In this document: piece by piece, positions 26,809-38,468 of the stretch
How the letters are laid out: each line of letters begins with the position of its first letter
How positions within the stretch are numbered: position 1 is the first letter of the stretch
NCBI GenBank assembly: GCA_029449245.1
Contig: JANATF010000017.1
Location: forward strand, 62,001-126,000
DNA length: 64,000 nt
Direction: 5' to 3'
Source: Mortierella alpina
Taxonomy: Eukaryota; Mortierellomycota; Mortierellomycetes; Mortierellales; Mortierellaceae
Made by a program: the position numbers and the translations under genes
The notes under the pieces: generated by a model
The model's input: the letters and a program-made list of their open reading frames with translations, nothing else
What the model was told of the DNA's origin: nothing
Database searches by the model: none

Positions 26809-29800
26809 CTAGTCGAGCGGATGGAACACGCGAGGCAACTTTTGCACGCGAGAGTCGGGGTCCATTAAATCGTCCGACGACGCTGCATGACCCGTGTCCT
26901 TTGCTGCCATCGCAGACGCCTTGGCTGTTACGGCGTCCGTTATCCTAGACGGCAGAATTGCCTTGGACATTTTCTCAAGATATCCCGAGGTTTTCCTCTT
27001 GAGCGTCTGCTCTGGTTCCGCAGTACCCGTGCTGTCCTTTGAGCCTTCGGTGATAGTGGAGGGGATATTGGTGTTTGCGACCTCCCTCTTGGCCTCCTGT
27101 TCCTGCTCTGCTGCAGTCTTGGACCATTTATCTATGAGTAGTAATCGTAATTGAGAAGAATGCGCTTTAGAGAGCGAACAAAGGCACACATAGACCCTTC
27201 CACCCAAGGGCGGCTGATACTGCAAGTTCCTCTAGTTCGACGCGAGACATACCAGGCACGGCCAAAAAGTATCGCTCCATAGCCTCTCGAAACCGTGCTT
27301 TGTACTGCTGCGGTGGCAGCACTGTGACACTATCCTTGGCTCCTCGGAGCGTAGTCTTGCCCCTGGACTCGATGCGCTTGGACCAGGTGTATGCCCCAAT
27401 AAAATCTATTGAAACAGCAATGGACAATGGCCAGGGCATCAGTGCCAGTCGCATTCATTTTACACCCAGCCTTGAACTAGTAGCAACAGCCAGAACATAA
27501 CATACCAACAATACCAACGACCAGCTCCTTTCGCTCATCGTCTACACCAACCAGCAGCGAATAGTCCATGATATTGGATGCTGCCAAAAACTCCGTGTCA
27601 TTTACGAGCGATTCACGAATAATCTTTTTCGAGTGCGAGTAGATCAGCAGCCGGTCGTTGAAGCGGCCTTCTAGAAAGTCACCGTCCCATAATGTGGTCG
27701 AGGTTGCTCCAGCCGGTGCTGCTTTTGATCCTGCATGGCGATCCTGAATTCCTTTCAAGTCGAACGTCTAGAATTTTTGTCGGAAAAAAAAAGTGTCAGT
27801 GCATCAAGAAGAAACAGCCGTTCCGATACAAGAGCACGACCCAGGCATTACCCGTGTGATTTTTTGATTGAAAAAGAGGTGTTCCATAACAAGGACATCG
27901 ATCTTCAACACCTGTCCTGAATCGCCATTCTTGATCTTGAAGGTATAGAACCCAAAGATCTTGGCCAGCACAGTTGGCGCGTCATGACTTTTCTCCATGT
28001 ACTCAAAGTACTTTGGTGCAAACTTCAATAGCTCGTCCTTTTCAGCAATGTTCCAGCTGGACACCATTTGCTTGACGACAAACCGATCATCTATGCAAAC
28101 CAACGAGAAGTGTTTTTAGTATAAAACACTTTTCTCATAATGCTTCGCGAAAACATGGAGTGGCCGCAGCGCGCTTACCTTTTGATTTATAAAAGCTGCT
28201 CTTACTCTTGCCTCCATTAGCGTTCCAGCTGCTGCACCTTGAGAGGGACTGAACATATGTCTGGTGAATTCCGCACCGGCGACGGAGCGTATCAAACTCG
28301 GCGGCATAGTAGACTGTGCAGGAGAATGAGGTCTTGCCATGAGAAAATCCTATGGTTGTAAAGAGATTATATCAGCCATTGATTCTGTTGAACCTCATAC
28401 GGGCCTGCACTGATTGAGCCGTTGTTTGAACGGCACTTACGAGCCTTCAAGTGTGGACTGGGAATGGCCGACTCAGTCTCTCGCTCTGCTGCCATCGCCT
28501 CTCTCACACTGCGCTCAGTCCCGTCTGGATTCAGGTAGTCCTTGTCCGGCTTGTCTAGATGAGCACTGGCGGTTCCGTAGCTGGAAAAGCCGCTGCCAAT
28601 CTTCTCCGAGAGTGCATTGAGACTCAAGCCCTTCATGGTGCCGCTGAGTCCTGATGTGAGAGTGTGATAACCAAAGGTATTTTTGGGCTTTGCACCAGGC
28701 GTGGGTGTGGTCGAGCGACTTGTCGGAGGCGAGACAAAGAAGGACGTGGCCTGGTTCATTTCCGAAGACGGGGTCGATACAGGCGATGCCACAAAAGACT
28801 GGGCAGGATTTGGCAGAGCCAGCATGCTCACTGGCCGCGCCACATCGGATTTCTTTTCAAAGCCCAACATCGAATTCTTGCCATGGCGCGTGCTTCCAAA
28901 GTTGAGGCCAATGGTGCCGCGCGGTGAGATGGTACCATTAGGCATGAGACTTGAAAAGTCAACTTTGGAGACCTGCACAAACTTGACGCTCGTTTGATAA
29001 CCATCCACAACCAGAAACGAGTCCTCCTCTTCCTCTTCATCTTCCTCCTCATCCTCATCGTCGTCGTCCTGGTCAATGGTATCTGCTCTGTCGCCTTTGC
29101 CAGGAGAACCGTGGACAGTGCTCGCAGCCGCAGTGCTGCCCTCACTGCCGCTGCTACCGCTTTTGCGCGTGGCTAGAGTAGCGCTGCCAGCGGATCTAGA
29201 ATTTCGTAAAGTGAGCCGGGCCGTGAACACTTTGTCCTTTTTCGGTGGCCGAGGAGCCCTTTCCTGTAGCCCTTCCTGGTCACTGTCACGGCTGCACATT
29301 GCTGAAAGCAGGCTCAAGTAATCCACGCAACTACAGAGGACGGGATAAGAAAATGGGGGCTGCGTCAAAATTTTTTGTTGTACTACACCGACAACTCAAT
29401 TATAACAACGTAGCATCAATACCTGAGTGCAGACGCGATGATGGAGCTTGGCTCGTCTTCTCGTACAATGACAGATGATCCAGGAAAAGTATGGAGCACA
29501 TCCGATCTAGAACATACACAAGTCCTTGGTTTAGAAGGAGAGCTCTCTAACTCGTAACAAGGCTCCTGGCAGGAGGTTCTTCCAAAATCGATTGTGGTTC
29601 ACTTACTGTGCATATTCTGGAAGACGCCATGCGATCGTGTCCTTGCCTGAGGCGTCGAGAGCCGCAAGGTGATGCTCCTTTTGCCATGATTCCATGGAGC
29701 GGAGTGTCCTTTTGATAAAATCCTTGAATCGATTTCGAACGTCGTTCAGACGAGAGATGGGTATATGTCGTAGTTGGTCGTACAGTTCAAATTCCTCGTT

Positions 29801-32597
29801 CTTCCATCCTGCACCCAGCTCATCGAGTTGATTTAACGCTGCCCTCTTGGCTGGATCCACCGTTGTGGATGTCTTTGCGGATTTCATTGCACTGTACTGG
29901 GCCTTTGATGTTGACTTTGTCTCTCCAAGATGCTCCTCCATGGCTACAATGATCTTCTTGCAAGACTCGTAAAAATGCATGATTTCGAGTCGTGTGGTAT
30001 CCAATAGCGCTGATTGATCAGACTCTTTGAGATAGTCGCTGTTGGCTGCCAGGGAGGCCATGCTAACATGGGACGAAGGTCCAATGGATGCAGAGTGCGT
30101 GGTCGAATAGTCGTGTGTGTCCTCTTCCAAGTCGCAGAGTTGAAAGCGGGGCATCGTTGGATAGTCCTCGTTCACCTGCAACCTTGATATCCGCATCTCG
30201 AACAGGTCGACGCTCTCGTACTCGAATGTGACGACAAGGCCTCGATAGATGAAGCAACGTGCCACGGCGTCCTTTGTCACAGTGTGGGTGCACATTGGAC
30301 GCGGACCGGGCTCAAAGTGCTGGCTGTACAGTAGAAGCTCTAGGTATTTGCTGAAAGAATAGAGTCGTGAAGCTCGTGAAAGCATTTTTGGCGCTGTCCT
30401 CGCACGGCACATCTTGCACCGTGTCCACATTGCGATGGTCTTGTTGTTGGATAGATAGGGCGCAAACTCCTCCGATTCCAAGTCCGTCACAGAGTCTGGA
30501 CGTGGTTGCTCCACGGTGATGTTGATTCTGCCTTCCCCGTGCGTATAGGTTGAGATGTGCTCCATTCGCTTGTGTCCGCATGTTCGGTCCGGACAACTCG
30601 AGTTGGCTCTTCTGCACACATACTCGATCATCTCCCCGAGACTCATATCCTCATACTGTCCCTCTTTGCGATAGTATTCCACCGTGATTAATTTTGGCGC
30701 AATGCAAGGTGCAGCAGCGGTCGCTGACCAGTAGTATGAGTACGAAAACGAGATCGATTGGTGATTGAAGATTCCTTGGAGCGAATTATTGTTAGTCATG
30801 AGATGATCCAGTCCGGCTCGAGAATCTGCAGGCAGTCTGCTGGTATGTGCCACAGTGCTGTTGTTGTTGACCACATCCGACGAAGTAACAGTCGCAAAGC
30901 GGGATCCATGACCGGCTCCTGTGGTGTTGGATCGGTTGACGCGGTTGCCAAAGCCGATCTTTTTGGCCACGAATTCGACGTCCTCCCAAGTATACGACTT
31001 TCGCTTGGAGTCTGGGCCAATGACCTCCTCATCTCTCAAGCGGAGCAAAAGATGGGGCGGAGGAAACACAATATCGGGCGATACTGAAATGATGGCCTTT
31101 TCCACTTGCTGGATAATCTTTGCGAACCGGTAGTTTTGAATGCTGTGGAGGTCTTCACTGAGCCCAGGTTCATCTGGAGGACTGAAAATACCACTGAGCC
31201 GATTGGAAGGGATGTGTTGTCGCCCATTTTCAAGCTTGCTCCCTGGCTCCATGTCCTGCGCCAGCTGGGTCGTCCCTTTCTTGTACTTGACGGGTAGAGT
31301 GCCGCGCGAGAATAACCCCGCAAACATTGATCCTTTGGATACACGTTTGAGGTGGTGCAGGGGACTATTCTGAGTAGCGGTTGGTGCTTTGCTGTGCCTC
31401 GAGTCAGTTTCGTGTGTGCTAAGGATGTTGAGGGTTGACTCTGGTCGGATAACGCCATGATCCCGCATCAAATACGCCTCCAGCTCCAAAGAACACACGG
31501 CGAAGACCAGGATCTCGAGGATCTTTTCCACCTTTGGCAGATCAACTGGCGCAGCGGAAAGAAAAATGGTTCCTCCCAACAGGATGGATGTCTGGTCCTC
31601 CTTGGGCGCTGTATATGCAAGGGATGAGTACGTGTCAACTCTGGCAGAACATCAGTTTTCTCAGGTTTCTTGGCTTTCTTTTTCAGTCTCACGGATACTA
31701 GGACTACTTACGTTTTCTTTTCTCCTGAGTCGACCGCTCTTCCAGTAGAATGGAGTCTCCTTTGAACTGGCCAGCAGTGAATGAGCACTCGCGAGAAGAG
31801 CTTGTGTGTTTGACAAGGCAGATTCTGTAGCGAAAACTAGGCCTACTCCCAGCAGTACCGTCGACAATAGGCGATGCTGTGGCTGGCGTTGTCCTTGATG
31901 GTTTCGCTTCTGGCTTGCTGGTGTGGATTGTCTCCTCGATGCTCACACGCGGGGTGTCTGCTGTCATAGAGTCTGTTGCAGCCTCGATCTGCTGCCAAAC
32001 ATCCGCTACGTTTGCGGCCAACTTCTGGACCGTGTCCATGAACAGCCGCAGCCAGAGAATCTCGTTCTCCAGGCACGAGCTCGCTATAGACTGACGAGCG
32101 ATCGCGCGCAGGTGTTGAAAAGACCGCTGATCCAACGCCACCAACTTTTGCTGAGGCGGAGCATTCAGTTGGGTCGACTTTGTGGCAACATCTGCGGTGG
32201 TTGCTGTAGTCGTGCTTGTTATTGATGGCGGTCTCGGAGACGAGGGCCTAGACGGTAGCGGAGGCGGGTGTAGACTTTGCGCAGAGGCAGAGGCAGAGGG
32301 CGGCGCTCCTCGTAGTGATGCTGTTGTCGATGCCAGGAAGGAGAACATGCTGCTGATGGTATTGGCGTTTGTATGAGTGTTGGTGTTGCTCTTGTTGCTC
32401 TTGTTGCTGTGACTATCGTTGTTGCTGTTGCTGGTGTTGCTGTTGATGTTGTCAGTTGGGTCCGGCCGTTGCTGGGTTGTCGAGCGGTCTGCGGGTACCT
32501 CGGACCTGCGCTTGAGACTGTTCACAGAAGGAAAGAGATGCGATCGCTTTTCCGAGAGCGGCGTGGGAATGGGCGGCAAGGGTTTTGAGGACATCAT
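26809..32597 (-). CDS. FAB1: Phosphatidylinositol-3-phosphate 5-kinase, Fab1/PIKfyve type, lacking FYVE
   Basis: Nine minus-strand exons in transcript order: 31712..32597, 29607..31608, 29423..29506, 28441..29330, 28179..28349, 27852..28090, 27506..27767, 27253..27405, 26809..27131; 1669 aa, all phases consistent. Makes PI(3,5)P2 on endosome/vacuole membranes. The middle carries the end of the Fab1 CCT-like domain (LELEAYLMRDHGV), a Cys-rich block (SSCPDRTCGHKRMEH ... CKMCRARTAPKML) and the motif VREDEPSSIIA. The C-terminal PIPK domain is complete: GGKSKSSF loop, VVKQ lysine, DLKG, MDYSLLVGVDDERKELVVGIVDF. No FYVE or DEP domain is seen: the N-terminus is low-complexity Ser/Asn/Thr-rich, and the front of the CCT domain is weak. 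Start chosen at the ATG-ATG pair at 32597; the frame extends to 33176 but only through C/T-rich leader. A linker near 29000-29090 is very acidic. Confidence 0.92.
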
Positions 32598-33591
32598 CTC
32601 CTTGGTAGCAGCTTTTCTTGCGCCTTGTCCTTGTCCTTGCGGTGCCTTGTGTTTTTGACTCTTGCGGACTCGTTGCCCACGGTGTGGGTAGGATGTCGAT
32701 ATGGTCCGGGTATGAGGCGCGTCGTGGCTGTTGTGACTTGGACAGTGGCGCGCTCTGGTGTCGTCCTGGGTCTGTGGCTGCGCAAGGCGGAAGGAGTGGT
32801 TGAAGTGCCTGGCGGAGTGGATGGGGACAGGGCAAGGGCGCTTGAGTGAGTTTGTCGAGTCGATGATGGAGGAATTGACAAGACTGCAGTGTGGAGGACA
32901 GGACAGACAGGGCAGAGAGAGTAAGAGTAAGAGTGGGTGAGTGAGTGACTGAGTGAGTGAGTGAGAAGAGAGAGAGAGAGAAGGAGAGAGTGAAGGAGAG
33001 AGTGAAGGAGAGAGTGGAAGATGAGCGAATGGCAAAAGGAGAGCCAATGACGAATGCACCTGGGGGGTGTTGGGTATGAATGTGCACTGCTGGGAATGGG
33101 GAATGGGCGACAGCAGAGCAATGGGCCATCGGCAGACAGACAAAGAGTCTATTGTGCAGCCGACACAGTCACCCACTGCGGTGGTCCTTTTTCAGGGGCC
33201 ATCATATCACATCACACATATCACGCTCACACCTATCCACTGCCCTGGTATACAGGAACACAGGGCGATGCAGCCCGGACCAGGCTCGGTCCTACTACAT
33301 ACATACCCTGGCATCCAGGCCAGGGAACATACTGTCACCAAAAGACTGCGGTGACTCGGGTCCCATAAGGTTCAAACCACGCGAGCAACGCCTTTACGGC
33401 ACTGCACTGCACTCCCCTTGGAACTGCACTGTACTGTACGCGGGCTACCATTGCATTGACCTCCGAGCGTGTGGACTTCAGCTACTCGTGAGCAGTGGTC
33501 CAACGAGGAGGTCTGTGTGCTTGCCCCATGAACCCATTGACTCTAGTCACCCTTGCTTTGTTGTTTATATTTTTGACGCGTTCGCTCCATT

Positions 33592-33630
<39 letters not shown>

Positions 33631-34408
33631 CTCTCCATCGCTCCCGGCCAAGTAAAAGCTAAGTAGTTGCTCTTCGTTCGAGTCTTCACAACTACACACT
33701 TCGTCCTCTCCTTGCCCTTGAACTCGTTATTCTTCGCCTTGGATGGACTTTATGAGGGCGTGAGGGCGCATACGCATCTCTGTCTCTCTTCTGGGCTAAT
33801 GGCAGGAAGAGAGCGCGGAGTGTCGTGTTCTCCTATCCTCGTACTCTTCTGGGCTCATGGCAGGAAGAGATGTCCATCCGGGAGCACTGGGCTTGTCGCA
33901 GGTGTATCCAAGGTAGGTCGGATGCGCTGGGTGAATTGCAGGTGCATCCTTTGGTCTTTACTTCACGCACTCCACGCACTCCACGCCGCTACCTTTTCTT
34001 CTGAATTATAAATGTCAAACGCCTGCAAAAAACACATACTGATACAGCTACATCTGGACTTTTGAACGAGCTGTACGAAACCTATACCTCAAGTCCAAGA
34101 TCAAACGAGCAGTGGCCGCCGTGGCCTTCGAAGCGCCCATAATAGCTTAGTCAATAAATCATTCTTGTAAGCATTTGAGCTCTCCTCCTTGTTCCCAATC
34201 GTTCAGCGCGCAGGTGCTTCCAAGAGCCACAAAGTCGCGACGGATCGGCACGATCTGCGTATATCACCTGACTGTTTTTTTAAGATCTCCTCTCAAGTCG
34301 TTTTTTGAATGCTCTTCCGCCCAATCTCATTCACCACACTCGGTCTGCGCCGAAACAGGATTGACAGGAGCCCGTATAGGACGAAGGACCAAGGACCCCC
34401 AAATTCAA
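32598..34408. other. Divergent upstream region of FAB1 and the SUZ gene
   Basis: No gene. Contains GAGT/GAGA arrays at about 32930-33016 (C/T-rich in the FAB1 leader sense), (CT)16 at 33595-33626, and a locally duplicated segment (ctcttctgggct[ac]atggcaggaagaga) at about 33785 and 33845. Confidence 0.55.
33595..33626. repeat. (CT)16 microsatellite
   Basis: Perfect CT dinucleotide run. Confidence 0.95.
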
Positions 34409-35730
34409 ATGTCAGGCGCATGGGACGACTGGGAGCAAGCAGACGAGGCAGAGGTACCGACAGAGCGATGATCCCCCGTCATTCCAATTGGCTATGCTTC
34501 CTGGAAAGAAAAATGATTTGTCAAGGACCAAACATTCTTGCACTCTCTCTCTCTCGCTGTCAGGCAGCCTCAAAACACCAGCACGTATCTACTCTTACAA
34601 TTCTGTCCCACTGGCTCATGCTCTAGATTGATGTGCCCGTTGTTGTGCAGAAGCCAGTCAAGAGGACGCCTACGCCAGTGACACCCATGATCCTTCAAAG
34701 GAACAATAGTGCCAGCAACCACGATCGGATGGAGCCTACGCTTCTGAGGCGCGAGGACAATGCACAGGAACATGGACGCTCGTTGCACGAAAATAACAGG
34801 GCCCTTTGGGATAAAGCGTAAGGAAGAAGAGGAGGGGTGCTGTCGATAAGGAAGAAGGCAACCTTCGATTACCTTCCCGCTCTAGCGCATCTCACATGGG
34901 TGTTCTCGTCTTTTCTTGTCTATCACCGACAATGACTTAGAAATGCCTATGAACAACCCATCATTTGTCGGGATGATAGCCATCAGCGGACTGAATACGT
35001 CCCCGAGGTGAGTAGCGTGTTTTTTTTATTGTTTCTTTGCACAAGGATTTATTGCAAGTGGCCATGGTTGTGATATTGACAAGCAGAGATACCTCTCTCG
35101 TCGTACCCCTCGCACTCTTGACAGATCAAGATCTTGAGAAGACCCAAGAGTCCCGTTACAACCGTGAAGACCAGCCGCACACAGCCCAAGAGTCTGGCTC
35201 AGCGAGAAGCCGACTATAACGCAGCCCGCGAAAAGATATTTGGTCCTTCAACTTCAACATCCGCATCCACATCGCCATCACGGTCCCCGACCCCCACCAC
35301 CAGCACACAGCCCTCCACCTCCATAGCCAACTCACGATCAACTGACGCATCGGGATCTGGATCGAGTTCAGGCTCAAAGTCGAGGTCAAATCGGGGCTCA
35401 CCGACCCCTGCACGCTCCCCGACAGCTGTGCGACAAGGGCGCCAGAATACCAGTTCACCAGATACCGTAGATGTACCGCTGACTGGCCGAGTGCAGCATG
35501 GATCCTCCCCAAAAGCACTGGACACAGCCATTCGTCAGCCCCAGGGCCCCACCATCATGGCCTCGCCATCCTCCTCACCTACGTCCTCTCGGGATGGAAG
35601 AAGATGCGGAGGCGGAGGGGGAGGATCGGGATCAAGGATGGCGAGACAGCCAGAAGGAGGATCCATTGGATTTCGGAAAGGCCCTTTCCTAGGGGCATCA
35701 CGACCTTCTCAGTCCGATCACTCATCTTAA
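34409..35730 (+). CDS. SZRD1: SUZ-domain RNA-binding protein (SZRD1-like)
   Basis: Four exons: 34409..34453, 34627..34817, 34941..35007, 35125..35730; 302 aa. The layout matches the SZRD1 family: an acidic/Trp N-terminus (MSGAWDDWEQADEAE), a short middle, then the core of the SUZ motif PKSLAQREADYNAAREKIFG (about residues 119-138) and, near the C-terminus, a SUZ-C-like RQPQGP ... GFRKG element. SUZ domains bind RNA and stabilise RNA-binding partners, so a cytoplasmic RNA-associated role is inferred. A long Ser/Thr/Pro-rich stretch separates SUZ from SUZ-C, longer than in animal homologues. The 45-base first exon and 67-base third exon are small, but each junction keeps the frame and completes family sequence (I-K-I-L-[KR]-R-P). 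Confidence 0.88.
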
Positions 35731-36249
35731 ACATATCCCGCTGGTTTGGAAAACATTTGTGCATAGAACCGTCAGATCGTGACAAACAAAGAAAAAAGGT
35801 GAAGTGTATTTTTGATAGCAACCTATGAGCTTTAAAAAGAAAGACAAAAGATGCAGGGATGAACATCGATTCACCTTACTTTGCGCGTTGAGGAATAAGA
35901 CCATTAGCGAGCTTTTCGTCGATTCTACTTTCATAGCATTTTCGTTGCTGGGCATCACTCGCGGTGATGACTACAATGTCCTAGAATGGGTCCTGTTCCT
36001 GAGTTTTGTCTGTGACAGTAGATGGGTATTCCAACAGCTGCTGGTAGGTCGTCAGGTTCATTGCGTGCACTGCCTGAAGCACGTTAGAGAGGTCGTCGAT
36101 GCCAGCCTGATGAGGTGTGTCCTGGTTGTCTCTGCTCATTGCATGCATCCGGGTGGTGTGTCGTTGAAGATGGGTCGGAAGCATCACGCTGCGGAGGGGG
36201 GTGGGGAATCGCCAACCTTAAAATACCACGGTCCACGGTTGTGTTCGCA
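35731..36249. other. Spacer left of the inverted-repeat element
   Basis: No gene supported. Marks the left edge of the accessory island. Confidence 0.5.
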
Positions 36250-37215
36250 TCATATAATTGGGAACAACATATATACACACGGGTGTGTATCTATATATAC
36301 ACGGGGGCGTGTTTATATGTTCATGTCGGGTGTATGCAACACGGAAAACCTGGATGCACAGGGATGTGTATGGCTGAATACACTGGGGTGTGTATGGAAG
36401 CGTGTCCTGAGAAAACCCCTTTAGATACACACCCCTACTCCTACCTCTACCCTTTTTTCGCCCAAAGCATGCCTCCATGTATTGATAATGGCTATGCCGG
36501 CTATCCTTGTGAGTAAGAGCCCGAACGACTCTCACATAGGTTTAGAATGGCAAGAGTATTATTGTAGAGAGCAATAACTCCATGAGTGAGATTGATGTCC
36601 TTTCTCCATGACATCCTACGCTTGAAATTGATGTGGAGCGCCAATCAACTAGCCGTTGAAGTGCTGAAATACATCCATTGATCCACAACAGACCAGCCTG
36701 AAAGCGAAACGGTGACCAAAAGCAAGGTTGATTGATATTCTTGCTGGTAGCTACGAGCTCCCGTGTCATGCCATCATACCGTCACTCTTCGCGTAGGACT
36801 GTGAGGATACGCGCGCGCGTGAGAAGGGGAAAAGACACAAATGACGCAGAACATTAGGAGCAATTACCGTGAATCTATGATTTATAAGAACCGTGGCCGT
36901 AACAGAGGAGGCAGTGGAGAGCTATGGTAATATAAGATGAAGCCATTGCCTAGGGATCCACACCCATATAACGCGCTGCTTAGGCATTCATACCACTCTC
37001 GAGTCGCACTTCATCACCTTTTTCATTAAAAACAAAGTAGGGGAGGTGTGTATCTAAAAGGGTTTTCACAGGACACGCTTCCATACACCCCCCTGTGTTT
37101 TCAGCCATGCACACCCCCGTGTATGTATCTTTTCACCTAAGAAAAAATTATATACACGGAGGGGCGTGTATATACAGATACACACCCGTGTGCGTGTATG
37201 TTCTTCCATATAATT
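36250..37215. mobile_element. Inverted-repeat (foldback/MITE-like) element
   Basis: The left arm (about 36250-36442) and right arm (about 37034-37215) are imperfect reverse complements of about 185 bp. Shared blocks read from outside in include acacgggtgtgtatct, then tatggctga near a run of G, then gtgtatggaagcgtgtcct and tttagatacacacc. The roughly 590 bp interior has no coding sequence. The arms are rich in short TACACACCC-type words. No clean target-site duplication could be fixed by eye. It could be a non-autonomous DNA transposon relic or another hairpin-forming repeat. Confidence 0.7.
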
Positions 37216-37280
37216 GATCTCACTTCCACACCATCTCAATCGCAACGTCGGGACTCGAGGTCAGGACACGAGATTCAGAT

Positions 37281-38395
37281 CATGTCAGAGACCGAAAAGG
37301 ACAAGGCTCTGCCTTACAAGAGCGACCCAGCCCGTAGAGCTGCCATGCCTGCTCCTCAAGTCACTCGTAAAGATCACGACCTGCGACTGTATCCTCCTCT
37401 CGGGAGGTGTCGACACCTCCATCCTTTGCCGTCTACAACGCCAATAAAGAAGAAGGGCAAGGATGAACAAACGTCAAAGCCTTTCTCAGGAGCTGTCGCC
37501 GTCCTCTGCACCGATCAGGCCACAGACGAGTTCTATGCGACCCAGATCTCGGCTCGCTTAGGTCTGACGCAAAAAGTCGTCAAGATCACACTGGACTCGG
37601 TCCTAGAGGAACTCGAGTTCTGTATCCAGGTCCTCCAGATCTTTGATCCCATGGAACTCTGCAACGGAATCGTCATTGCCAGGGGTCTGTCCGTCGCCAA
37701 ATTGCTGGGTTACAAAACCGCCATGACGGGAGATGGTGCCGATGGGCTCTTTGCAGGCTATTCGTTCCCTGCACAACATGTCTGCGGAGCGTCTGCAGGC
37801 GTATTCCGTCAAGCTGACCAAGATCATGCGAGTCTCGGGTGTGCAATTGATCAAGGCCCTGGAACTGCAACTCGTGTAGCCTGACCTCGACCCAGAGCCG
37901 ATTGTTCTCACAGCAGTGCACGCGGGATGAAAAGATCAATTACAATGACCATCCTGTTGACGAGAACAAGACCGACTCTCGGGTCGACAGCTCCATGGCA
38001 AGTTTATTCTACGCAAAGCCTATGATGACGAAACGCTTTTCGGCCTGGAGAACGAAGGAGTGAGGTGGGTTCGGGTATTACGATTCTGTCAAAAGTGCTT
38101 CACGAGTCCATGTCGGCCAAGGATCTCAAGGAGCAGGATCGCATTTTTGAGCAGGAGGGGGTCAAGATCCGAGATGTTGAATACTTGTAGTACTTTAAGG
38201 TGTTCAAGAAGGTCTTTGGCGATGACATGAGCACTACCCGGATAAGCTGAGGAAGGACGGCAGAGACGTTTGCCCCGGTTGTGGGTTCAATCTCTCGACG
38301 CCGGACCAGACCTTCTGTGTCATCTGCGGACAGTGGCCAGCGCGTGTCCTCCCGCTCCCAGAAGAGATTGCAAAGACAAGCGAGAACTCCGAATA
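37281..38395 (+). pseudogene. Decayed asparagine-synthase-like PP-loop ATPase with C-terminal zinc ribbon
   Basis: Family sequence runs along the plus strand but shifts frame repeatedly. MSETEKDK begins at ATG 37281. The PP-loop motif SGGVDTS (about 37403) lies in another frame. The frame then returns for AVLCTDQATDEFYATQIS through TGDGADGLFAGYSF (about 37500-37770), and shifts again at MSAERLQAYSVKL. Further on there is an in-frame TAG within VEYL*YFKVFKKVFG, and the end carries a CPGCGF ... CVICG zinc-ribbon pair. The SGGVDTS and GDGAD-FAGY motifs are typical of asparagine-synthase-type ATP pyrophosphatases. No glutaminase domain is seen. The breaks have no intron between them, so this is a pseudogene rather than a spliced gene. 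It lies directly beside the inverted-repeat element and downstream of the NLR-like gene. Confidence 0.7.
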
Positions 38396-38468
38396 AAACA
38401 TGAAAATGAGTTGCAAAACTGATATTGTAAGAGAGGAGAGTGTAGGTACTAATACATACTATTTACAC

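Noticed and set aside
32598-33176. N-terminal extension of FAB1 to ATG 33176
   Set aside because: The added 193 residues are Ser/Leu/Pro/His runs from GAGA/GAGT-type leader DNA; the ATG-ATG at 32597 is a better start.
37281-38395. Spliced or programmed-frameshift gene instead of a pseudogene
   Set aside because: Several independent frame changes occur inside conserved motifs with no spacer for introns, plus an in-frame TAG.
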